Positions 1-6,276 of a stretch of 7,693 bases of DNA are shown here, in pieces; position 1 is the stretch's first letter; each line of letters opens with the position of its first letter. Position numbers and translations under genes: made by a program. The DNA is from Flavobacteriaceae bacterium (GTDB lineage: Bacteria; Bacteroidota; Bacteroidia; Flavobacteriales; Flavobacteriaceae), in the NCBI GenBank assembly GCA_016763715.1, contig JAESTG010000406.1, forward strand, positions 1-7,693, read 5' to 3'. The notes under the pieces were generated by a model, which worked only from the letters and a program-made list of their open reading frames with translations, searched no databases and was not told where the DNA came from.

Positions 1-4
1 CACG

Positions 5-297
5 TTACTGCCCCTTCGCTAAGTGCCGAGTATATTCCCCATCTGCAACTTCATAAGGGAAAATGCTAGTTTTCATACTATCAAGTGTAATTATTTTAAT
101 TTTGTTCAATCTTTCTTTTTGGCTTTCAGTCACCGTGTAATGACCAGCATATATGCGCTTAGCAAACTGAAAATGACTATACAGTGCTTGTTTATTACCG
201 AGGACCAGGCGAACGCTTTGACAGAGTGATTGGTTATGGCAAAACCAACTCCAGTATAATCACCAACAATTAGCATTCGAAGTTCATCTATGTTCAC
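5..297 (-). pseudogene. possible frameshifted gene remnant, family unknown
   Basis: No intact gene lies in positions 1-337, but two overlapping minus-strand frames look protein-like. The upstream frame is open from 324 to its TGA at 130-132, with candidate starts GTG at 297 or ATG at 276, and includes the stretch RMLIVGDYTGVGFAITN. The downstream frame is open from 259 to a TAA at 5-7 and includes LYSHFQFAKRIYAGHYTV and DSMKTSIFPYEVADGEY. A single -1 shift somewhere in 133-259 would join them into one protein of about 95 residues. The downstream frame is rich in charged and aromatic residues, and the plus-strand frame opposite it looks like its shadow. I do not recognise a family. It could be a decayed gene, a sequencing error, or chance open frames. 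Its head-to-head position leaves only about 40 bp before the next gene, and no clear promoter box is visible there. Confidence 0.3.
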
Positions 298-337
298 ATG
301 CCCATTGTTTTTACTGAAGTTTGTTTAAATTTACGGA

Positions 338-1522
338 ATGAGCGACCAATTGCCAGAAAAAAGCAAAGGACGGAAAGCGACCATTTATCGGGGAGCGGAA
401 TGTCTAAATTGTAAAAATCCTCTAGAATTAAGTGACGTGTATTGCTCCTATTGTGGACAACTGAACACAACAAAGAGCTTAAGGCTTACAGATTTCTTAG
501 GTGAATTTATTGGTAGTTTTATCACTTATGATTCAAAATTCAGGTACACCGTAAAAGATCTATTGTTTCGACCAGGTGTAATCACACGAAATTACGTGAA
601 TGGACAGCGTTTAAAATACGCCAACCCTTTTAGGTTCTTTCTGAGTGTATCAATTATCTTTTTTATTGTTCAAGGTCTAATTTCTACTTTTACTGGGGAA
701 AATAATTCATTCCAAGATGTCAACACCACCGACGAGCCTAATTTTGAAATAGATCCTACGGGAGATAACATCAATGCCGTCATCAATAATGACACTATTA
801 ACTTCGATTCTATAACTCAAATGAATGCCACTCGTTTGGATTCGATTCTTGAGAAAAACAACACCCCCATTCAAAATGAATTGGACTCCCTAATAAGAAA
901 GGCCATCACCAAGGATACCGTTCAAACTTATGAATACATTTCCGAAGAACATCTGGACACCCTCAATTGGGGCACACGAACTGCGGAACGGTTTGTATTA
1001 TACTATAAATTCTATAAGACAACAAAAATTGAAAACCCACGAGTAGCATTGGACAGCCTCAAGCACAACAATACTAAATTCAATCGATGGGCCTACCAAA
1101 AAAATGAAGCTTTCGAACAAATTCAAAAAAATCCAACTGATTTCTTCAATTATCTTTTAGAGAAAACACCGTTTTTTGTTTTCTTCTTCACGCCCTTCTT
1201 TGCATTGTTCTTTTGGCTCCTTTATTCCAAAAAGAAGTATACCTATATGGAGCATATGATATTCATATTCCATATTTTCAGCTTTATCTTTCTAGCAATG
1301 TTAATTATTCTACTTCCAGACACTTTAATTGGCTCAGATATATTTGCAGGAATCCTATTTTTACTAATTGGCCCTTTTTACTTCTATAAAGCACTACGCA
1401 ATTTTTATAAGGAAAGTCGCATCATAACAATTATAAAATTCCTATTTTTAAACTTCGTCTTTTTTATAAGCGCCAATATTGCGGCAATTATCTTTTTTGC
1501 TATTACCGCAGCAATGTATTAA
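338..1522 (+). CDS. DUF3667 family membrane protein with N-terminal zinc ribbon
   Basis: This 394-residue protein has the layout of DUF3667 proteins, which are common in Bacteroidota and have no established function. Four cysteines (C22, C25, C36, C39) in two CxxC pairs form a predicted zinc ribbon. The conserved family block follows at about residues 48-100, with DSKF, KDLLFRPG, and YVNGQRLKYANPFR leading into the first membrane segment (about 98-116). A polar, Asn/Asp/Thr-rich domain of about 155 residues comes next. Four more hydrophobic segments lie at roughly 277-295, 307-327, 335-353 and 368-394. The start is the only ATG ahead of the zinc ribbon. The polar loop is presumably extracytoplasmic if the zinc ribbon is inside, which is inference. 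The stop is followed after one base by apaG, so the two are probably co-transcribed. Family assignment is firm; function is unknown. Confidence 0.88.
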   Translation: MSDQLPEKSKGRKATIYRGAECLNCKNPLELSDVYCSYCGQLNTTKSLRLTDFLGEFIGSFITYDSKFRYTVKDLLFRPGVITRNYVNGQRLKYANPFRFFLSVSIIFFIVQGLISTFTGENNSFQDVNTTDEPNFEIDPTGDNINAVINNDTINFDSITQMNATRLDSILEKNNTPIQNELDSLIRKAITKDTVQTYEYISEEHLDTLNWGTRTAERFVLYYKFYKTTKIENPRVALDSLKHNNTKFNRWAYQKNEAFEQIQKNPTDFFNYLLEKTPFFVFFFTPFFALFFWLLYSKKKYTYMEHMIFIFHIFSFIFLAMLIILLPDTLIGSDIFAGILFLLIGPFYFYKALRNFYKESRIITIIKFLFLNFVFFISANIAAIIFFAITAAMY

Positions 1523-1523
1523 T

Positions 1524-1904
1524 ATGGTTCACCAAATAACTCAAGGGATTAAAGTTTCGATAGAAACACAATTTGAAGGTTCTTTTTTCAGAGAACATAT
1601 AGAGAAATACGCCTTTTCTTATCAGGTAACCATCGAAAATCATAGCGATACAGAAGTCCAACTTACTTCTCGATACTGGCTCATTAAGGATGCTTTAAAT
1701 AATTCAGAGGTAGTGGAAGGCTCTGGCGTTATTGGACAGCAACCTATTATAGAGCCTGGCGGCTTGCATGCATACAATAGTGGCTGCGCACTAGTCTCTC
1801 CTTATGGATCTATGCAGGGACATTACACAATGATTACACTGGAGGGGGAAATCAAAGTAATGATACCTCTCTTTAAGCTGAGTGCACCTTTTGCGATGAA
1901 CTAA
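1524..1904 (+). CDS. apaG: ApaG family protein
   Basis: This 126-residue protein is full length for ApaG (about 125 residues), a small cytoplasmic protein with a fibronectin type III-like beta-sandwich. Mutants in enterobacteria affect Co2+ resistance and Mg2+ efflux, and the same fold occurs in some F-box proteins. The biochemical activity is not settled. Visible family motifs are QLTSRYW (46-52), GSGVIGQQP (66-74), the PGG turn (78-80), YNSGC (84-88) and GSMQGHYTM. The frame extends upstream to an ATG at 1479 inside the preceding gene. The ATG at 1524 is preferred because it gives the usual MVxQIT N-terminus and lies one base after the DUF3667 stop, which suggests translational coupling. 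Its 3' end overlaps the end of the convergent minus-strand gene by 32 bp, and no terminator is visible between them. Confidence 0.93.
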   Translation: MVHQITQGIKVSIETQFEGSFFREHIEKYAFSYQVTIENHSDTEVQLTSRYWLIKDALNNSEVVEGSGVIGQQPIIEPGGLHAYNSGCALVSPYGSMQGHYTMITLEGEIKVMIPLFKLSAPFAMN

Positions 1905-2886
1905 AAGCAGCATAATCCCCAACACATTCAAATTTTATCTTTTTATTATTCTGAAGAACATGGCAATATTCACAATGTGAATCGAAGGTAAACTGATACG
2001 GTTTCGAACCATCAAACTCATTTGAAATATATACACCATCAAAGTCTATTTCATATTGTTCATTATAACGTCGAATTCTGAAATGGTTCTGAGGCAATTC
2101 TTCTTCAACCAATTCAAACCAAGCTGAACTTCCAGTACCTCTTAATTCTTGAGCCAAACTTGGTAAATTGGAAATAGCAATAGATTTAGCACTGTTTGAG
2201 TTTGGTTTACGACCAAAATAATTGGTCAAATTTTCTTTTAAAGCCGACCCGTAAAAATGTCGAATATGCCCATCAAGAACTTCATATACCATTCCCAATG
2301 ACGCTTTTTCAACATTCCCAACTGTGCTCGGTGTAAATTTCTTATTGAAATTAAGAGCTTTAATTATTCTTTTTTCTGAAGTAGCACTTAATATCGTGTC
2401 GGTTACAAAACGCGAACAATTACTACCCATTTTATCAAAGGCACCATAGGGAATACTTCCTTGCTCCTGAAGATTTTTAATATAGTTTTCGGCCAACTCA
2501 AAATTAACCACATCACAAACTGACGCTAACAATCGTCCTTCTCCGTGTGTCTTTTCGGGATGACTACTTAACCATTTTAAGAAAGTTTCTAGATTGATTG
2601 AATTTCCTTCTCTGTTTATTTCAGCTTTGAACGGAATTTCTAATTCTACATCTGTAGTTTTCCCGCGTACTCGTCCATACCCTTTGGGAGTGACATAGCG
2701 GCCAAAATCAAAATAACGAGCAAGACCAGTTTCATTTTCAATTAAAATTAAAGCCGCATGACCCGCTTTGATATAATCCCAAGTTCCCAACCCTACTAAG
2801 GGAAGAAGTTTACACACCCATTCGTCACTTACCGTGACAAAGGTGTCTGGATAGGCTAGTACTATTATTTTTCCGTTATAATTCAA
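1873..2886 (-). CDS. uncharacterised protein with permuted papain-like (NlpC/P60-like) signature
   Basis: This 337-residue protein has no signal peptide or membrane segment and is probably cytoplasmic. It resembles a conserved Bacteroidota family that I believe is catalogued as DUF6695, though I could not check. The N-terminal half holds the distinctive blocks: AYPDTFV (11-17), IKAGHAALILIEN (39-51), YFDFGRYVTPKGYGRVRG (58-75), EGRLLASVCD (116-125) and the IPYGAFDKMGSNCSRFVTD region (145-163). His43 in a GHAALI strand, followed much later by Cys157 in SNCSRF, is the residue order of circularly permuted papain-like enzymes such as LRAT and YiiX types. I therefore infer a thiol hydrolase or acyltransferase fold. 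The C-terminal 150 residues are unassigned. The start is TTG: no ATG or GTG exists between the upstream in-frame stop (2908-2910) and the first conserved block. The TTG overlaps the TGA of the NRDE gene, so translation is probably coupled. Confidence 0.8.
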   Translation of the reverse strand: MNYNGKIIVLAYPDTFVTVSDEWVCKLLPLVGLGTWDYIKAGHAALILIENETGLARYFDFGRYVTPKGYGRVRGKTTDVELEIPFKAEINREGNSINLETFLKWLSSHPEKTHGEGRLLASVCDVVNFELAENYIKNLQEQGSIPYGAFDKMGSNCSRFVTDTILSATSEKRIIKALNFNKKFTPSTVGNVEKASLGMVYEVLDGHIRHFYGSALKENLTNYFGRKPNSNSAKSIAISNLPSLAQELRGTGSSAWFELVEEELPQNHFRIRRYNEQYEIDFDGVYISNEFDGSKPYQFTFDSHCEYCHVLQNNKKIKFECVGDYAAFSSSQKVHSA

Positions 2887-3587
2887 AAGGAATTCATTGT
2901 TATTTGTTCATTCTGTAAATCTTCATAACGAAAACAAATATCGTCATCATTTTTTAAAAATTGACTAATACTTTTCGCCTTCACAAAACCCCGATCCATA
3001 ATCAAATTAGTTTCTGGGTTCCCTTCTCCTGTTAATTTATGAAATTGGAGTAAATCATCCTTGGACGGGTTCGTACTTTCGCTTAAGAACAAGGAGAACC
3101 ACGATTCTCTTTTTTTCTTTACTTCCGAAGAATATAAAAGCGAAGAAGACCAAATATGAGGGGCTTGTGGTTTTTCACTGAAATGTTTTTCATTGCCATC
3201 CCAGACTAATTCAAACAACCGTAATTTTGATTTCCAATCTACTAAAATTAAGGTAAATGGCTCTACTCCGTCCAAACCATAATTCTCAATCGCAATGACT
3301 ATGTCATCTTCAACGAGCAAATCGGTTACAATGATTCCACGGCTCTTTCTATAATTAACTGCTCTTTCATGAGCCTGAAAACCTCCATTCAGCAAACAAA
3401 TAAATCTGCTTTTATCACTTACTCCTATCCAAGTACCCCCAGCCAATTCATCTTTAGGAAACAACAATCTCACTCCATTATAGGCATATACTTTGGGTGG
3501 CAAAGTATTTCTATTTGGAGCCTCATCTCTATTTGAGGTAAGGATAAAGCTAGTCGCTGATTGTGGAACGAAGGTAACAGTACACAT
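2883..3587 (-). CDS. NRDE (TANGO2-like) family protein
   Basis: This 234-residue protein belongs to the NRDE family, relatives of eukaryotic TANGO2. These are predicted N-terminal-nucleophile-type proteins of uncertain substrate; TANGO2 has been linked to heme and lipid handling. The signature is complete. Cys2 directly follows the initiator Met (MCTVTF), so Met removal would expose an N-terminal cysteine. The name-giving NRDE is at 19-22, GGTWIGV at 50-56, LLNGG at 65-69 and KSRG at 81-84. The frame can be extended upstream to a TTG at 3650. The ATG at 3587 is chosen because it places Cys2 correctly and matches the usual start of the family. It is the first gene of a two-gene minus-strand operon with the gene ending at 1873, and its TGA stop overlaps that gene's TTG start. 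The substrate is unknown. Confidence 0.9.
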   Translation of the reverse strand: MCTVTFVPQSATSFILTSNRDEAPNRNTLPPKVYAYNGVRLLFPKDELAGGTWIGVSDKSRFICLLNGGFQAHERAVNYRKSRGIIVTDLLVEDDIVIAIENYGLDGVEPFTLILVDWKSKLRLFELVWDGNEKHFSEKPQAPHIWSSSLLYSSEVKKKRESWFSLFLSESTNPSKDDLLQFHKLTGEGNPETNLIMDRGFVKAKSISQFLKNDDDICFRYEDLQNEQITMNSF

Positions 3588-3655
3588 ATGGCAGTAGGTC
3601 TTTAAATAAACACAAACCTTACATAGCACATATAAAGAATCTAATATCAATCAGT

Positions 3656-3663
3656 CAAATATA
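3656..3663 (-). promoter_or_regulatory. candidate -7 box for the NRDE operon
   Basis: Read on the minus strand this is TATATTTG, an exact match to the Bacteroidota -7 consensus TAnnTTTG. It lies about 69 bp upstream of the NRDE ATG, giving a leader of roughly 60 bases. The -33 element is weak: TTTA at 3687-3690 has acceptable spacing, while the nearest TTTG (3691-3694) is 27 bp away. Confidence 0.45.
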
Positions 3664-3717
3664 TTCGTATAACTGTTGGGAATTTCTAAACAAAGCTTCC
3701 CATTTTGCTATTTCAAA

Positions 3718-3751
3718 TTTGTTATATGAAGCAGGTAAATTTGTACCTTTG
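3718..3751 (+). promoter_or_regulatory. pruA promoter, Bacteroidota type
   Basis: TTTG at 3718-3721 and TACCTTTG at 3744-3751 match the -33 and -7 elements of Bacteroidota primary sigma promoters. The spacer is 22 bp, within the range reported for flavobacteria. A second -7-like box, TAAATTTG (3736-3743), directly abuts the first but has no -33 partner at proper spacing. Transcription should begin near 3757, giving a leader of about 60 bases. Confidence 0.65.
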
Positions 3752-3766
3752 CAACTTCAAATCAGT

Positions 3767-3801
3767 AAGTCTAATCATAAGACTTCCATCACCAAGGAAG
3801 T
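3767..3801 (+). promoter_or_regulatory. two mutually exclusive hairpins in the pruA leader
   Basis: AAGTCT (3767-3772) can pair with AGACTT (3780-3785) across a 7-base loop. ACTTCC (3782-3787) can pair with GGAAGT (3796-3801) across an 8-base loop. Both stems are perfect 6-bp helices, but they share bases 3782-3785, so only one can form at a time. The second ends 16 bases before the ATG. A third option also exists: AACTTC (3753-3758) with GAAGTT (3797-3802). This layout could support conditional translation or transcription control. No known riboswitch class or leader peptide was recognised, and short AT-rich stems can arise by chance. Confidence 0.35.
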
Positions 3802-3817
3802 TCAAATAAAATTATAA

Positions 3818-5443
3818 ATGGGAAAAGGATTTTTTGAAGTACCTATTGCGGTCAACGAACCTATTTACACGTATGCTCCTGGCTCTGTAGAACGAGCAGA
3901 AGTTTCAAAAACGTATAAAGAAATGTACAATAGTACCATCGACGTGCCAATGTATATTAACGGTGAAAACGTAAGCACTGGAGACACAGCAACAATGTCA
4001 CCTCCACACGATCACCAACATATTTTAGGAACCTATCATAGAGCAGAAAAAAAACATATTGATGCTGCTATTTCGACTGCTTTGGAAGCTCGAAAAAAGT
4101 GGTCCCAAATGCCATGGGAACAACGCGCCGGTATCTTCCTAAGAGCCGCCGAGTTAATTGCCGGACCTTACCGCGCTAAGATTAACGCTGCCACCATGCT
4201 AGCTCAGTCAAAAACTATTGGTCAGGCAGAAATTGATGCTGCTTGTGAATTGATTGATTTCTTGAGATACAACGTTCAGTTCATGACTGAAATCTATGCA
4301 AAACAACCTGAATCTAGTTCTGCCGCATGGAACCGATTGGAATATCGTCCACTAGAAGGATTTGTGTATGCAATTACTCCTTTTAACTTTACAGCTATTG
4401 CTGGAAACTTACCAGCCAGTGCTGCTTTAATGGGAAATGTAGTAATTTGGAAGCCTAGCGACAGTCAAGTGTATTCAGCCAAAATAGTATTGGATGTATT
4501 TAAAGAAGCTGGCGTCCCTCCTGGAGTCATCAATATGGTTATGGGTGATCCTGTCATGATTACTGATACGGTATTGGCTAGTCCAGATTTTAGTGGAATT
4601 CATTTCACAGGATCTACGAATGTATTTAAAAATATCTGGCAAAAAATTGGAACCAACATTCACAACTACAAAACATATCCACGTATTGTTGGAGAAACAG
4701 GTGGTAAAGATTTTATTGTAGCACATAAAACCTCTAACCCAAAGCAAATAGCAACTGCAATTGCCCGTGGCGCTTTTGAGTTTCAAGGTCAAAAATGTAG
4801 TGCCGCCAGTCGCTGTTATGTTTCAGAGAGTATCTGGAGTGACGTTGAAAAATATTTAAAAGCAGATATGGCAAACTTCAAAATGGGTTCGCCAGAAGAT
4901 ATGAGCAATTTCATCACAGCAGTGATTCACGAGGGTTCCTTTGATAAATTAGCTAGCTTTATAGACCAAGCTAAAAATGATGACAACGCAGAAATTATTG
5001 CTGGTGGCGGTTATGATAAAAGCAAAGGTTACTTTATAGAACCTACGGTTATTAAAACCAACGACCCAAAATACACAACCATGTGTACAGAATTGTTCGG
5101 CCCTGTTGTCACTATCTATGTATTTGAAGATAGTGCTTGGGAAGAAATGCTTCATCTAGTAGATGAAACTAGTGAATATGCACTAACTGGAGCTTTGTTT
5201 AGCGAAGACCGATACGCCTTGGAAGTAGGGCTTAAAATTCTTGAAAATGCCGCAGGAAACTTCTATATCAATGACAAGCCTACTGGGGCTGTAGTTGGGC
5301 AACAACCTTTCGGCGGTGCTAGGGCAAGCGGAACCAATGACAAAGCAGGTAGTAAGCTGAACCTTTACCGCTGGATATCTCCAAGAATGATTAAGGAAAC
5401 ATTTGTTACAGCAACAGATTACCGCTATCCATTTTTAGATTAG
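3818..5443 (+). CDS. pruA: L-glutamate gamma-semialdehyde (1-pyrroline-5-carboxylate) dehydrogenase
   Basis: This enzyme performs the second step of proline catabolism, oxidising glutamate-gamma-semialdehyde (in equilibrium with P5C) to glutamate with NAD+ in the cytosol. At 541 residues it is the stand-alone ALDH4A1-like form, not the C-terminal part of a bifunctional PutA, so a separate proline dehydrogenase must be encoded elsewhere. Aldehyde dehydrogenase landmarks are all present: the oxyanion Asn190 in TPFNFTAIAGN, the NAD-binding HFTGST segment, the general base Glu293 in GETGGKD, and the nucleophile Cys327 in FQGQKCSAASR. The C-terminal blocks TELFGPV, FYINDKPTGAVVGQQPFGG and SPRMIKE are typical of the P5C dehydrogenase subgroup. 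It has its own promoter and structured leader, and it ends at a strong terminator, so it is probably monocistronic. The start gives the MGKGFFEVP N-terminus expected for Bacteroidota orthologues. Confidence 0.96.
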   Translation: MGKGFFEVPIAVNEPIYTYAPGSVERAEVSKTYKEMYNSTIDVPMYINGENVSTGDTATMSPPHDHQHILGTYHRAEKKHIDAAISTALEARKKWSQMPWEQRAGIFLRAAELIAGPYRAKINAATMLAQSKTIGQAEIDAACELIDFLRYNVQFMTEIYAKQPESSSAAWNRLEYRPLEGFVYAITPFNFTAIAGNLPASAALMGNVVIWKPSDSQVYSAKIVLDVFKEAGVPPGVINMVMGDPVMITDTVLASPDFSGIHFTGSTNVFKNIWQKIGTNIHNYKTYPRIVGETGGKDFIVAHKTSNPKQIATAIARGAFEFQGQKCSAASRCYVSESIWSDVEKYLKADMANFKMGSPEDMSNFITAVIHEGSFDKLASFIDQAKNDDNAEIIAGGGYDKSKGYFIEPTVIKTNDPKYTTMCTELFGPVVTIYVFEDSAWEEMLHLVDETSEYALTGALFSEDRYALEVGLKILENAAGNFYINDKPTGAVVGQQPFGGARASGTNDKAGSKLNLYRWISPRMIKETFVTATDYRYPFLD

Positions 5444-5461
5444 AAATCCATTTTTTAAATA

Positions 5462-5500
5462 AAAAAGAGGAGCTTTAGTAAAACTGATGCTCCTCTTTTT
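5462..5500. terminator. bidirectional intrinsic terminator between pruA and rsmG
   Basis: AAAAAGAGGAGC (5462-5473) and GCTCCTCTTTTT (5489-5500) form a perfect 12-bp stem with a GC-rich core and a 15-base loop. A further TTAGT/ACTGA pairing inside the loop is possible. The T run on the plus strand serves pruA, 18 bp after its stop. On the minus strand the A run reads as a T run and serves rsmG, 20 bp after its stop. Confidence 0.9.
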
Positions 5501-5520
5501 ATATATTCTGAAATCAGGTA

Positions 5521-6150
5521 TCAAGGCTTGTATTTTAAAGGAAGGTGTACCACCGTTTTTGTTTCAAAAAAATCTTCTTTGAAATAGCTGGATAAAGGAT
5601 ATTGTGTTGCTTTTGGGAACTTCGCTAACTCTTCAGTTAAATCGCCTCCTTTCAAATATAAAACCCCATTTTTAAGTTTGTGTACACTTTTTTTGGCTAC
5701 ACACCCTTTCACCCAATGTGTAAATGTTTCCATTTGCGCCACTGCCCTACTCACAATAAAATCATACCGATCAGTAACTGTTTCCACTCTTGCATTCGTT
5801 ACTTGTATATTTTCAAGTCCCAACCCCTGAGAAACCTCCTGAACTACTTTAATTTTTTTTCCAATACTATCCACCAAATGGAAATGAGTTTCAGGAAATA
5901 AAATAGCCAATGGAATCCCTGGAAAACCACCCCCCGTGCCAACATCTAGCACACGAGAACTAGGCTCAAAAGACAGTACTTTTGCTACTCCAAGTGAATG
6001 AAGTACATGCCTCAAATAAATTTCATCGATATCTTTTCTAGAAACCACATTTATTTTTAGGTTCCAGTCTTTGTAGAGCTCTGCTAATAGCTCAAATTGC
6101 TTTATTTGGGTCTCTGAGAGATTCGGAAAATAAGTAGTTATAATATCCAT
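5521..6150 (-). CDS. rsmG: 16S rRNA (guanine527-N7)-methyltransferase RsmG
   Basis: RsmG (GidB) transfers a methyl group from S-adenosylmethionine to N7 of G527 in the 530 loop of 16S rRNA. Loss of the enzyme is known to give low-level streptomycin resistance. The 209 residues are full length. The sequence shows the family N-terminus with LYKDWNLKINVVSRKD (25-40) and the HVLHSL segment (48-53), then the SAM-binding loop LDVGTGGGFPGIPLA (68-82), the acidic Asp94 in LVDS after strand 2, and the family motif VSRAVA (133-138). The ATG at 6150 gives the standard N-terminal length. It converges on pruA at a shared terminator and diverges from the desaturase gene, so it is probably transcribed alone. 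Confidence 0.96.
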   Translation of the reverse strand: MDIITTYFPNLSETQIKQFELLAELYKDWNLKINVVSRKDIDEIYLRHVLHSLGVAKVLSFEPSSRVLDVGTGGGFPGIPLAILFPETHFHLVDSIGKKIKVVQEVSQGLGLENIQVTNARVETVTDRYDFIVSRAVAQMETFTHWVKGCVAKKSVHKLKNGVLYLKGGDLTEELAKFPKATQYPLSSYFKEDFFETKTVVHLPLKYKP

Positions 6151-6166
6151 GGCGTGTTTTCAACCG

Positions 6167-6174
6167 CAAAAGTA
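6167..6174 (-). promoter_or_regulatory. candidate -7 box for rsmG
   Basis: On the minus strand this reads TACTTTTG, matching TAnnTTTG, 16 bp upstream of the rsmG ATG, so the leader would be very short. No convincing TTTG is found at -33, so the call rests on one element. Confidence 0.35.
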
Positions 6175-6228
6175 GGATATCTTTCATAAATTTAGGAAAA
6201 GCTCGGTCAGTATTAAGCATAAGATGCG

Positions 6229-6236
6229 TATTTTTG
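6229..6236 (+). promoter_or_regulatory. candidate -7 box for the desaturase gene
   Basis: TATTTTTG matches TAnnTTTG and lies 40 bp upstream of the desaturase ATG. A -33 TTTG at proper spacing is absent, so confidence is limited. The aminotransferase gene probably shares this promoter. Confidence 0.35.
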
Positions 6237-6276
6237 CTCTTTCATGTTTTGAAACCCCAATTAAACAAAAAAGTCT

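Noticed and set aside
23..229. Plus-strand 68-codon open frame
   Set aside because: It is antisense to a more protein-like minus-strand frame, has a skewed Phe/Ser/Cys-rich composition, and no homology or promoter is apparent.
1479..1523. Upstream apaG start at 1479
   Set aside because: It would add 15 residues inside the DUF3667 coding end and give an atypical N-terminus; the ATG at 1524 fits the family.
3588..3650. 21-residue N-terminal extension of the NRDE protein from a TTG at 3650
   Set aside because: The family requires Cys directly after Met; the ATG at 3587 supplies this, and the extension would overlap the likely transcription start.
4475..5155. Two minus-strand open frames inside pruA
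   Set aside because: They are antisense shadows of a strongly conserved aldehyde dehydrogenase.
5680..5901. Plus-strand open frame within rsmG
   Set aside because: Antisense to the conserved SAM-binding region; composition typical of a shadow frame.
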